In this document: piece after piece, positions 1 to 6,255 of the stretch
Numbering within the stretch: the first letter of the stretch is position 1
Layout of the letters: the number at the start of each line of letters is the position of its first letter
Assembly (NCBI GenBank): GCA_945890735.1
Contig: CAMDCZ010000057.1
Location: 1-10,381, forward strand
Origin: Bordetella parapertussis
GTDB lineage: Bacteria > Pseudomonadota > Gammaproteobacteria > Burkholderiales > Burkholderiaceae_C
Direction of reading: 5' to 3'
Length of the DNA: 10,381 bases
Position numbers and translations under genes: made by a program
Notes under the pieces: generated by a model
Told to the model about the DNA's origin: nothing
Seen by the model: the letters and a program-made list of their open reading frames with translations, nothing else
The model's database searches: none

Positions 1-1376
1 CGCAATTCATAGTCCTTGGGGGCACGCTGGGTTTGTGCCAAATGCCCTTTGACCGACCATTCAGGCGAGAGCTTGACCAGCAGGCCAAGTGCACTGCTCA
101 GTGGCGAGAAGCGGTTGTTCGAGGCTTGTGCATCCTTGAAGGCATTGCCATCCACCGTGACAGACTCTGAGCGCAGCCCCATGCTGACATTGCCCCAGGG
201 TTGTCGCCATTCCTCGATCAGGTACACAGCGGACAGACGTGTTTGGGTGGCGGGCATGAAGGCCTCCTCACCGTCTGCAACAAACTGGGTGTTCTCGCCT
301 TGCCATCCCAACGCACCATGCACACGACCCAGCGCCGTGTCGAATGCCTGGTGCTTGGCACTCAGGCGAATGTCATTGCCTTTTTGTGCAAACACTGTCC
401 CAGCGGCACCGTCTTCAAACTCGGTGTGCGTGTAGTCGGTGTTGCCCCACTGGAAGTGAAGGCTGTCGACCATGGGCACGGGTTGTCGAATTTCGCTCTG
501 CAGCGCATAGCGATCGTTTTTCATATCGATGCGCACATTGTCCTCAGCCACCGCGCCGTAACTGCTGCGGTAGGTGTTGCCCGACAACCCCAGGTAGCCG
601 TTGTCCCAAAACACACTGCCGCCCAGGGCATAGCCATTGGCGCTGTTGTTGGAATTGCAAATGGCTTTGGCACTGCTGGGTGAACCTGTTTTTTCGCAAG
701 CCAAGGTGTCAGGCACGGCTTGGTCCAGGCTGTGACGCCCGAACGCGTCCGCATGCACGGCATACTGCCCATTGCCCAGCTCAAGCATCGCTGCACCACG
801 GGTTTCTTGGTTGCCGCTGGCCCAGCCCACATCAGCCCTGCCGCTCAGACCCGTGATCGGCTGTGAAGGGATTCGGTTATCGATGAGATTGACCACGCCA
901 CCGACCGCACTGCCGCCATACATGATGGCCGAGGGTCCGCGCAGCACCTCGATGCGCTCGACCGCCAAGCTGTCCAAGGGCACCGAATGGTCATTGCTCA
1001 ACGCCGACAGGTCTTGTGATGTCAGGCTGTTGTTCAGGATTTTGATGCGGTCGCCATCCATGCCCCGGATGATCGGTCGGCTGGCGTTGGGGCCAAAGTA
1101 GCTGCTGGAGACGCCCGGGGTCGACGACAAAGTCTCTCCCAAGGTACTTTCAGATCGCCAGACCAGTGCATCGCCTTGCAAGGCTTGCACTGCCTGAACC
1201 CCATCGTTGTTACCCAAGGGATTGCCTGTGACCGTGACCTGAGGCAAGCGCTCGGTAGCTTCGGCTGTCGCCTGTGCAGATGCCTGCGTGGCGAGGGCCA
1301 TGCAGGCCAACCCGATGGCATGACGGATGGGCTTGCGATGGCGTGGGATGGCATGGCTTTGAGGTGACAATGGCAT
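1..1376 (-). CDS. znuD: TonB-dependent outer-membrane receptor, ZnuD-like (3' end outside window)
   Basis: This is the N-terminal 458 residues of a TonB-dependent receptor; the rest of the barrel lies beyond position 1. The start is the ATG at 1376-1374, preceded by AAGGAG with a 5-nt spacer. A signal peptide ends near residue 34 (QASA|QA) and a TonB-box-like LPQVTVTG follows at about 44-51. The plug domain (about 65-170) has RPIIRGMDGDR, ERIEVLRGPSA, GGSAVGGVVN and DNRIP, the pattern I know from ZnuD zinc receptors. Asp129-His130 (SNDHSVPLD) match the position of the Asp-His pair in the zinc site of meningococcal ZnuD. The barrel begins after about residue 170. Cys227 and Cys240, in a probable early surface loop, could form a disulphide. 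No His-rich loop is seen in the visible part. The receptor would import zinc, or another metal or chelate, into the periplasm using TonB energy. Its divergence from a Fur-family gene supports metal control. The family is sure; the zinc specificity is inferred. Confidence 0.88.
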   Translation of the reverse strand, partial: MPLSPQSHAIPRHRKPIRHAIGLACMALATQASAQATAEATERLPQVTVTGNPLGNNDGVQAVQALQGDALVWRSESTLGETLSSTPGVSSSYFGPNASRPIIRGMDGDRIKILNNSLTSQDLSALSNDHSVPLDSLAVERIEVLRGPSAIMYGGSAVGGVVNLIDNRIPSQPITGLSGRADVGWASGNQETRGAAMLELGNGQYAVHADAFGRHSLDQAVPDTLACEKTGSPSSAKAICNSNNSANGYALGGSVFWDNGYLGLSGNTYRSSYGAVAEDNVRIDMKNDRYALQSEIRQPVPMVDSLHFQWGNTDYTHTEFEDGAAGTVFAQKGNDIRLSAKHQAFDTALGRVHGALGWQGENTQFVADGEEAFMPATQTRLSAVYLIEEWRQPWGNVSMGLRSESVTVDGNAFKDAQASNNRFSPLSSALGLLVKLSPEWSVKGHLAQTQRAPKDYEL

Positions 1377-1385
1377 GGAATCTCC

Positions 1386-1414
1386 TTGAAATATCGATAA
1401 TGATAACGCATTAT
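1386..1414 (+). promoter_or_regulatory. Predicted promoter of the fur-family gene
   Basis: The possible -35 is TTGAAA (1386-1391), followed by a 17-bp spacer and a -10 CATTAT (1409-1414). The -10 lies within the right arm of the operator, which suggests autorepression. Transcription would start near 1421, leaving a leader of about 12 nt, in keeping with the lack of a clear Shine-Dalgarno sequence. This was judged by eye only. On the other strand TTGATA (1420-1415) could be a -35 for the receptor, but its -10 is unclear. Confidence 0.4.
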
Positions 1415-1416
1415 CA
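1396..1416. promoter_or_regulatory. Fur/Zur-type operator between znuD-like and fur-family genes
   Basis: Two overlapping perfect dyads lie here. GATAATG, 6 nt, CATTATC spans 1396-1415. TGATAA, 4 nt, TTATCA spans 1401-1416. The outer one equals the classical 19-bp Fur box GATAATGATAATCATTATC except that the centre reads ACG-C with one extra base; the inner one resembles TGTTAT/ATAACA Zur boxes. The site lies between the two divergent starts and covers the predicted -10 of the repressor gene, so binding should silence that gene and probably the receptor too. Confidence 0.75.
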
Positions 1417-1433
1417 AACAATCCACTGACACC

Positions 1434-1820
1434 ATGGAACGCATCACCAAACAAGGCACGGCCATCCTCAACGCGATACAAACCGCACAAAGACCTCTGT
1501 TGGCGCAAGAGATATTGGAGGCCGCCTCTGTGGAAGTACCCGGCATGGGGATCGCCACGGTCTACCGAAACATCAAGTCATTGTTGGACAACGGCTTGTT
1601 GACCACTGTGCACTTGCCTGGCGAAAACCCGCGCTATGAATCCGCCCACCACCACCACCACCACCATTTCCACTGCACCAGGTGTCAAAAGGTGTATGAC
1701 GTGCATGACTGCCCTGGCGACTTGAAGCAGCTCGCGCCCAAGGGCTTTGCGGTTGAAAGCCACGAACTGACCCTCTATGGTGCGTGCGACGCCTGCCTGA
1801 TCAGCCCCCCGCCACCTTAA
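1434..1820 (+). CDS. zur: Fur-family metal-dependent repressor, probably Zur
   Basis: This 128-residue Fur-superfamily protein is a little shorter than typical Fur or Zur. The N-terminal half is a winged helix with the recognition helix in ATVYRNIKSLLDNGLL (41-56). The C-terminal half holds the metal sites: a His run at 72-78, His80, Cys81-x2-Cys84, Cys93, and Cys118-x2-Cys121. The two CxxC pairs form the structural zinc site of the family. The seven-His tract (CAC x6 then CAT) lies where relatives have the hinge His cluster. Start ATG 1434 has no clear Shine-Dalgarno sequence but gives the normal Fur N-terminus. It would repress the divergent receptor when zinc is plentiful. The Zur call comes from the ZnuD-like neighbour; the operator is almost as Fur-like, so an iron sensor is not excluded. 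The protein ends in PPPP and the gene's last 20 bp overlap the convergent oxidoreductase gene. Confidence 0.85.
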   Translation: MERITKQGTAILNAIQTAQRPLLAQEILEAASVEVPGMGIATVYRNIKSLLDNGLLTTVHLPGENPRYESAHHHHHHHFHCTRCQKVYDVHDCPGDLKQLAPKGFAVESHELTLYGACDACLISPPPP

Positions 1821-2811
1821 GCATGATTTTGCCGATGTGGGTGGATGACTCCATCAAAGCATGGGCTTGGGCTGCTTCGGCCAAATCAAACAGCTGGTGA
1901 ATGACGGGTTGGCAATGACCCTTTTCCAGCAGTGGCCAGACCTTTTCTTGCAACTCATTGGCCATTTGCGCTTTGTCAGCGGCTGTGCGTGGACGCAAGG
2001 TTGAACCTGTGAATGTCAATCGCTTGACCATGAGCGCCATCCAATCCACCTCGGTTTTGGAGGGCTGTAAAAAGGCAATTTGAACCAAACGCCCATCGAC
2101 GGACAGGGCTTTCAGGTTGCGTTGCATGTAGTCGCCGCCCACCATGTCCAAAACCATGTTGACGCCCCGCTGCTGCGTATCGGCCAACACCTGTTCAACA
2201 AAGTCGTGGGTGTGGTAGTTGATCGCGAGATCCGCACCGACTTTCAAACAAGCTTGCGCTTTGGCCTCATTGCCCACGGTGCACAACACCCGGGCACCAA
2301 AAGCCTTGGCCAGCTGTATGGCCGTCAGGCCAATGCCAGAGGAACCACCATGCACCAAGAAGCTTTCGCCGGCTTGCAGGCGGCCGCGTTGAAACACATT
2401 GGTCCATACCGTGAAATAGTTTTCAGGCAAGGCTGCTGCCTGCAACAGGTTCATGCCCTGAGGCACAGGAAGGCATTGGCCTTGCGGAATACATACATAG
2501 TCGGCATATGCCCCGCCATTGGCCAAGCCGCACAAAGCATCCCCCAGTTGCCAGCGGGTCACGCCCTCGCCCACAGCCACGACATGTCCGGACGCCTCCA
2601 AACCCAACACAGGGGATGCCCCAGGCGGGGGTGGGTAGCGGCCACTGCGTTGCAGACAATCCGGCCGGTTCACACCGGCATATGCCACCTTGATCAGGAC
2701 CTCGCCGGGGGCTGGCTGTGGCAGTGAGCCGTGTGACACATGCATCACCTCGGGCGCTCCTCCTTCTCCGTGAGCGACATGACGCATGGTGTTGGGCAGT
2801 TCTGAAGTCAT
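1801..2811 (-). CDS. NAD(P)H:quinone oxidoreductase, PIG3-like (zinc-free MDR family)
   Basis: This 336-residue medium-chain dehydrogenase/reductase belongs to the quinone-oxidoreductase (PIG3/QOR) branch. The catalytic domain has AGVNRPDCLQRSGRYPPPPG (45-64) and LGLEASG (69-75). The Rossmann motif is HGGSSGIG (154-161), followed by LAKAFGARV. LPENYFTVWTNVFQRG (128-143) is characteristic of PIG3-type proteins. The residues expected for a catalytic zinc site are absent. It should reduce quinones or similar electrophiles with NADPH in the cytosol. The ATG at 2811-2809 is chosen over upstream starts because it overlaps the capA stop as ATGA and has AGGA 8 nt upstream; ATG 2820 has no room for a ribosome-binding site. 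It is the last gene of a four-gene operon and is probably translationally coupled to capA. The physiological substrate cannot be told from sequence. Confidence 0.92.
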   Translation of the reverse strand: MTSELPNTMRHVAHGEGGAPEVMHVSHGSLPQPAPGEVLIKVAYAGVNRPDCLQRSGRYPPPPGASPVLGLEASGHVVAVGEGVTRWQLGDALCGLANGGAYADYVCIPQGQCLPVPQGMNLLQAAALPENYFTVWTNVFQRGRLQAGESFLVHGGSSGIGLTAIQLAKAFGARVLCTVGNEAKAQACLKVGADLAINYHTHDFVEQVLADTQQRGVNMVLDMVGGDYMQRNLKALSVDGRLVQIAFLQPSKTEVDWMALMVKRLTFTGSTLRPRTAADKAQMANELQEKVWPLLEKGHCQPVIHQLFDLAEAAQAHALMESSTHIGKIMLKVAGG

Positions 2812-3731
2812 TTTTTCCATCCTGAGGGTTTGAAGGTTTGCGGCAAGCCACGGCTGTCGATGAATGCTTCTGTGACCGCCCAATCGACGATGCCTTGTTT
2901 GGTGACACGCAGCTCAACCACATGTCCGGTGTTGTTGGTGGGATTGTCGAAGCCCTCGAACACGAAATTGCCCAGGCTGTAGAAAACCGGTTTGCCTTTG
3001 TAAATCTCGGTGTCTTGCACCAGATGGGGATGCCCACCCACCACCGCATCCACCCCGGCATCGATCATGCGTCTGGCCAGTTCACGTTGGCGCTGGTTGG
3101 CCAGAGGATCTTCCCAGCCCCAGTGCATCACCGCGATCAGCACATCGGCCAGGCCTTGGCTGCGCACGCGAGCGATGTCGCGCAGGACTTGTTCATCTTC
3201 GCTCCAAGCAATGCCCGGTTTGTCATGGTCTGCCTCAAACGAGCGAGGCTGGAATTCGTTGTAGCCCAGCACTGCAATGCGCACACCTTTTTTCTCCACG
3301 ACCCAGGGCTCATGGGCTTGCTGGAGATTGGCGCCTCCCCCGTAAAAGCCCACGCCATGCTGCTTCAAGCGTTTGAGCATGTCCGCAAAGGCTTGGGGGC
3401 CGTAGTCACCCGAGTGGTTGTTGGCCAAACCCACTGCATCAAAATGCCGGGCCAAATAACGCATGGCGCGGGGGTGGACCCGAAACACATTGGGTTTGTC
3501 GGGCTCGGCTTCGCCTTGGTTGGAAATCACGCATTCGAGGTTGCCGATTCGGACATCGGCTTGTCTGAACAGCTTGGCAAAACCAGCGAATGGGTCTTGC
3601 CCACTGCGCATTACCTTTTCAGGCAAACCTGCGAGCATGATGTCGCCGGTGATCAACACCCGAACAGGGTCGGCTTGCGCCAGCATGGGGGTGACAAATA
3701 ACAGCCAACAAAGGCGCCAAACGATTTTCAT
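2808..3731 (-). CDS. CapA-family (PGA_cap) metallophosphatase-like protein, exported
   Basis: This 307-residue protein belongs to the CapA/PgsA family, named for poly-gamma-glutamate capsule synthesis and having a metallophosphoesterase-like fold. A signal peptide (MKIVWRLCWLL, cleaved near LAQA at 17-20) sends it to the periplasm. Conserved blocks are in the usual order: GDIML (Asp30), NLE (64-66), GLANNHSGDYG (Asn104-Asn105-His106), HWGWE (His203), GGHPH (His234, His236), then FYSLGNFVFEG. All expected metal-ligand blocks are present, so it is probably active. Start ATG 3731-3729 overlaps the preceding stop as ATGA and has AGGGG 5 nt upstream; a longer open frame upstream is not used. No capsule ligase genes (capB/capC) are nearby, so a role in poly-gamma-glutamate is not supported. 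Hydrolysis of a cell-envelope or phosphate-containing substrate is a guess from the fold. Confidence 0.9.
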   Translation of the reverse strand: MKIVWRLCWLLFVTPMLAQADPVRVLITGDIMLAGLPEKVMRSGQDPFAGFAKLFRQADVRIGNLECVISNQGEAEPDKPNVFRVHPRAMRYLARHFDAVGLANNHSGDYGPQAFADMLKRLKQHGVGFYGGGANLQQAHEPWVVEKKGVRIAVLGYNEFQPRSFEADHDKPGIAWSEDEQVLRDIARVRSQGLADVLIAVMHWGWEDPLANQRQRELARRMIDAGVDAVVGGHPHLVQDTEIYKGKPVFYSLGNFVFEGFDNPTNNTGHVVELRVTKQGIVDWAVTEAFIDSRGLPQTFKPSGWKK

Positions 3732-4165
3732 CGCAACCCCTGATGCAAGGCACAGCGGTAGGCCAATTCCTTGCCCAACACTGGTGAGTAAAGCGCCACA
3801 CGCCCGGTGAGGGCATCCGGTTGCGGGTGGCGCATGGGGACGGGGGCCAGGTGTTTGGCATGCTGCATCAGCATGGGCTGCCGACGGGTCTGGTAGAAGG
3901 CGTAAATGTTCACCAGGTCTACCCGATCGCCCTCCCCCAAGACAACGGCTTTGAATCGAAACCGCTCGCCGATATCGACACTGCCAGCGGAATAGGGATC
4001 GCTGACCATGGAGAACGCATGTCGATGCACCTCGCCGTTGACTTCGATTTCGCATTGGAGCTGGACTTGTGACCAGGCGGATGTGCAGCCCATGGCCCAA
4101 CACACCCCCATCCACACGCAAGCGCTTCGCCAGCCACGCGCATGGCGTTTACAGAGAAAAAACAT
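3728..4165 (-). CDS. Small secreted protein of unknown function
   Basis: This 145-residue protein is of no family I recognise. A basic N-terminus (CKRHARGWR) and a hydrophobic stretch (SACVWMGVCWAMGCTSA) form a signal peptide, probably cut at AWS|Q near residue 33. The GC within MGC is a poor lipobox, so lipoprotein processing is unlikely. The mature part has alternating polar and hydrophobic strands (QVQLQCEIEVNGEVHRHAFS, RFRFKAVVLGEGDRVDLVNI) suggesting a small beta-sandwich, and two Cys, one near each end (CEIEV and YRCAL), that could form a disulphide. Start ATG 4165 lies 2 nt after the yaeQ stop with AAGGA 7 nt upstream; an upstream TTG in frame is less likely. Its stop overlaps capA by 4 bp. 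Tight coupling to an exported CapA-type enzyme suggests a shared envelope function, which is inference only. Confidence 0.8.
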   Translation of the reverse strand: MFFLCKRHARGWRSACVWMGVCWAMGCTSAWSQVQLQCEIEVNGEVHRHAFSMVSDPYSAGSVDIGERFRFKAVVLGEGDRVDLVNIYAFYQTRRQPMLMQHAKHLAPVPMRHPQPDALTGRVALYSPVLGKELAYRCALHQGLR

Positions 4166-4167
4166 GA

Positions 4168-4740
4168 TCAATCCTTGTATGGACGCCAAACCACAGGCTC
4201 AAAATGCACGCTGCCCAATTGGCTGCTGAGGGTCATGGCGCCTTCTTGGAGCGTGACTTGCAATTGCATGCTCCGCTCGGCCATGGCTGCCATGCCTTGC
4301 GCGGCCTCGGTGGGGATGCGCACCACACCCAGTTTGTCCATGCGGGTGAGTTTGTTTTCAATCGACTTCCACCACACCTCAGCCGCGTGGTTAAACGCAT
4401 AAACCAGCACGCGGTCCGATTTGCTGCAGGCACGCTGCAAGGGTTTTTCTTCGGGTTGACCCACTTCGATCCACATCCGTTTGCGCCCGGTGTAATCCGT
4501 CAGTGCGACGTCGGGGTCATCCGGGTCTGACAAGCCAGCACCGAAGGCCAAGACCGCATCGCCTTGGCACATGTCTTGGCATTGGTGTGCGTTGAGTGAC
4601 AGCGCGGCCAAGCGCACCATCATGCGCTCATCGGTTTCGCTGGGGTGCCGAGCCAGGGTGAGTGCGTGATCAGCGTAGTAGTTGTGATCAATGTCTGCGA
4701 TTTGCAGGTGCGCTTTGAAAACCGTTGATTTGATAGCCAT
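4168..4740 (-). CDS. yaeQ: YaeQ family protein
   Basis: This 190-residue protein matches YaeQ, a conserved proteobacterial family with a PD-(D/E)XK nuclease-like fold and no firmly established function. The diagnostic N-terminus is present: MAIKSTVFKAHLQIADIDHNYYADHALTLARHPSETDERMMVRL, read at residues 1-44. The middle has DDPDVALTDYTGRKRMWIEVGQPEE, where Asp, Glu and Lys/Arg fit the PD-(D/E)XK core. The length is close to the family norm of about 180. Start ATG 4740-4738 gives the standard N-terminus, although the upstream bases show no strong Shine-Dalgarno sequence. It is the first gene of the tight four-gene minus-strand operon. Seventy-seven bp separate it from the small gene upstream, which could hold a promoter, but I could not pick one with confidence. 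Old reports link YaeQ to RfaH-like effects in E. coli; I would not assign that role here. Confidence 0.93.
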   Translation of the reverse strand: MAIKSTVFKAHLQIADIDHNYYADHALTLARHPSETDERMMVRLAALSLNAHQCQDMCQGDAVLAFGAGLSDPDDPDVALTDYTGRKRMWIEVGQPEEKPLQRACSKSDRVLVYAFNHAAEVWWKSIENKLTRMDKLGVVRIPTEAAQGMAAMAERSMQLQVTLQEGAMTLSSQLGSVHFEPVVWRPYKD

Positions 4741-4817
4741 GACCGATGATAGTCGGATGGCACACTGGGCCTGCAGGGGGACTGTCAGCCCATCTCAAGG
4801 GATGCATCACCGCAGGT

Positions 4818-5009
4818 TCAGGCCTTGAGGGCCCTGAAACCAGAGTACAAACGTGAAACAGGGCGGCTTTTTTGTTCGGCTTCTTGAGCCAGCTGCGAGC
4901 GGAGACGCTCAAAGGTATTGCGTATGGGGGTATTGGCAGCGGGAACGTATTGGTAGCGGTGGTCGATTTCAACAACGGGGTCTTGCATCGCTTGGTCTGA
5001 CTTGTTCAT
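4818..5009 (-). CDS. Small hypothetical protein (63 aa)
   Basis: This predicted cytosolic protein of 63 residues has an acidic first third (DQAMQDPVVEIDHRY) and a basic, helical C-terminal half (RNTFERLRSQLAQEAEQKSR, then RLYSGFRALKA). There is no signal peptide and no membrane segment. Start ATG 5009-5007 is preceded by ACGGAAC, the best nearby Shine-Dalgarno candidate, which is buried in the hairpin at 5013-5051. The open frame continues upstream into the bactofilin gene, but those codons look non-coding in character. It lies 76 bp downstream of the bactofilin stop on the same strand, so the two could share a transcript. I know no family for it; a small bactofilin partner is one possibility with no direct support. 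It could also be a spurious frame. Confidence 0.5.
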   Translation of the reverse strand: MNKSDQAMQDPVVEIDHRYQYVPAANTPIRNTFERLRSQLAQEAEQKSRPVSRLYSGFRALKA

Positions 5010-5012
5010 TCG

Positions 5013-5051
5013 GGGTTCCGTTAACAATCGGTGCTGTGTTAACGCGGACCC
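5013..5051 (-). promoter_or_regulatory. Hairpin over the ribosome-binding region of the 63-codon gene
   Basis: CGTTAACA (5019-5026) and TGTTAACG (5037-5044) form a perfect 8-bp inverted repeat with a 10-nt loop. The pairing continues outward with one extra base and one mismatch, GGGTTC against GGACCC. In the minus-strand mRNA the stem contains the likely Shine-Dalgarno sequence and ends 3 nt before the start codon. There is no T-run on either strand, so it is not an intrinsic terminator. It is either a DNA operator or a translation-controlling RNA structure. Confidence 0.5.
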
Positions 5052-5085
5052 TTGCTGAGCAGATGACAAGGTTTCTAAAAAATCG

Positions 5086-5469
5086 TCAGAATTTCTTAGG
5101 TGCCGTGTTGGTTTTTTGCAAGGAAGGTGTTTCGCCTTGGGCATGCTGTGTCATTTGTCCCTTGAACTGACCACCACGTTCGATTTCAATCTCGGCGTAA
5201 TCCAAATTGCCAGCCACGGTCCCGCTACGGTGAATCAGGATATGGTCATGGCACACAATGTTTTGGGCCAAATGTCCATGCACATCAATGACTTGGGCGA
5301 CGATTTGACCGGAGACGCTGCCTTTGGGGCCAATTTGCAGGTCTTTGACGGTCACTTCGCCGGAGACGCTGCCGTTGATGCTTGCTTTGCCAGGGGCTGA
5401 AATGGAACCAATGAAGGTCACACCCTCACCGATGATGAGATTGCTGTGCTGGGTAACTGGTTCAGACAT
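5086..5469 (-). CDS. Bactofilin (polymer-forming cytoskeletal protein)
   Basis: This 127-residue bactofilin (DUF583 family) self-assembles without nucleotide into filaments at the cytoplasmic membrane and takes part in cell shape, polarity or envelope synthesis. The central right-handed beta-helix spans about residues 10-112: GEGVTFIGSISAPGKASING, then the paired repeats SGEVTVKDLQIGPKGSVSG and SGQIVAQVIDVHG, and GNLDYAEIEIERGGQFKG. The family hallmarks of an early GEG..F.G.I, regularly spaced Gly and short tails are present. The short N-terminal tail (SEPVTQHSN) is polar. The C-terminal tail is basic at its end (KKF). ATG 5469-5467 has AAGGGA 6 nt upstream. Many bactofilin genes sit beside an M23 peptidase; none is seen here, and instead a 63-codon unknown gene follows. 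The start region faces the divergent membrane-protein cluster across 242 bp. Confidence 0.93.
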   Translation of the reverse strand: MSEPVTQHSNLIIGEGVTFIGSISAPGKASINGSVSGEVTVKDLQIGPKGSVSGQIVAQVIDVHGHLAQNIVCHDHILIHRSGTVAGNLDYAEIEIERGGQFKGQMTQHAQGETPSLQKTNTAPKKF

Positions 5470-5711
5470 GAAAATCCCTTGGGAAAGGTTGGAAGGTCAC
5501 ATGAATCGGTGATCTTAACGCCAATACCGGCAAGCATTGCACGCTGGCGATTAAATTTTTGGCGTGTAATCAACACCTTAAGCCGCAAACCTGCGAAGCC
5601 AATGAGGTGCTTTGCTGGGGCGGACCGCTCAAGTAGGAGAGACTTCGTCCGATCAACACAGTGGAAAAGTTTGCTGCCACCCTTCTCACGATTGAATCCA
5701 TTTCGCCAACC
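5470..5711. other. Divergent intergenic region, no gene seen
   Basis: These 242 bp between the bactofilin and the plus-strand cluster must hold promoters for both. An AT-rich core lies at 5550-5570 (GATTAAATTTTT and GTGTAAT). ACGCCAA (5518-5524) and TTGGCGT (5559-5565) form a 7-bp inverted repeat 34 nt apart. A Shine-Dalgarno-like TAGGAG at 5634-5639 has no in-frame start at the right distance. No promoter could be assigned with confidence and no RNA gene is recognised. Confidence 0.4.
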
Positions 5712-6236
5712 ATGTCTGCCATGACCAAATACCTCTTCCTGTCCATGGTGATGACCATGGTCACGGTACCTGTGTATTTCTATTCGCAGTCGATGGTGAA
5801 CCGTTCAGCCGCACCTGCAGGCCCCGTTGCTGTTGAACCTGCCCAGGAACTGGAACCCGCACCCACCGCCAGCACCCCGCCCCCAGCCGAGCCTGACATC
5901 GAAAATACCAACCTCTCCGAGCCCACCAGCACAACGCAGGCAGCCGCTGAAGAGCAAACCACCAACCCTCAACGCTTTTCATCCCTGGCCACCTTGTACC
6001 GCCCACCCCTGTTTGGCAAATGCAAAAAACTGTTCGAGCGCTTCAACCGCAAACACTTTCCGGACAAGCCTTTTAAAGCTTTTGTATACAGCTTTGATGG
6101 CGAAAGTGCCTATTGTGCAGATGCCTACACCGACAAAGGACAGGCTGCAGCAGAAGAAATTGTGCTCAGAGAGTGTGAAGCGCACCACGCAGGTTCAGGA
6201 AAATACTCCCCATGCCGAATCTACTCGGTCGAATGA
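5712..6236 (+). CDS. Membrane-anchored protein with proline-rich linker and four-Cys C-terminal domain
   Basis: This predicted inner-membrane-anchored periplasmic protein has 174 residues from ATG 5712. One N-terminal helix (YLFLSMVMTMVTVPVYFY, about 7-24) is followed by a low-complexity linker rich in Pro, Ala, Glu and Thr (about 32-85). A compact C-terminal domain (about 88-174) has Cys104, Cys135, Cys155 and Cys168, enough for two disulphides in the periplasm. Its second half (KAFVYSFDG, AYCADAY, then AAAEEIVLRECE and PCRIYSVE) follows a pattern I have seen in small DUF4189-like repeats (aromatic strand, short loop, Ala-rich helix ending in Cys, then Cys-x-Ile/Val); the match is only suggestive. 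The start is uncertain: ATG 5721 or GTG 5661 are alternatives, and none has a good ribosome-binding site. It is the first gene of a three-gene cluster, 19 bp before the next start. Function unknown. Confidence 0.75.
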   Translation: MSAMTKYLFLSMVMTMVTVPVYFYSQSMVNRSAAPAGPVAVEPAQELEPAPTASTPPPAEPDIENTNLSEPTSTTQAAAEEQTTNPQRFSSLATLYRPPLFGKCKKLFERFNRKHFPDKPFKAFVYSFDGESAYCADAYTDKGQAAAEEIVLRECEAHHAGSGKYSPCRIYSVE

Positions 6237-6255
6237 ATACAGATAGGTCATGAAC

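Noticed and set aside
1034..1558. 174-codon minus-strand frame
   Set aside because: It runs across the znuD/zur intergenic region in a different frame from the receptor, and the receptor frame is clearly real.
2080..2727. 215-codon plus-strand frame
   Set aside because: Antisense shadow of the quinone reductase gene; no domain or plausible start.
2838..3701. 287-codon plus-strand frame
   Set aside because: Antisense shadow of the CapA-like gene, which has all family motifs.
3732..4121. N-terminal extension of the CapA-like gene to a 437-residue protein
   Set aside because: The extension overlaps the 145-residue gene in another frame, and the shorter start has a signal peptide, a ribosome-binding site and an ATGA overlap.
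4743..4756. CCGA/TCGG small hairpin before yaeQ
   Set aside because: Only 4-bp arms with no supporting context.
5072..5088. T6 run just after the bactofilin stop (minus strand), as an intrinsic terminator
   Set aside because: No GC-rich stem precedes it.
5300..5380. Repeated GGAGACGCTGCC on the plus strand
   Set aside because: It is explained by the repeated GSVSG of the bactofilin beta-helix.
5518..5565. Inverted repeat ACGCCAA / TTGGCGT upstream of the bactofilin
   Set aside because: Short arms 34 nt apart in a 242-bp region; could easily be chance and has no known factor.
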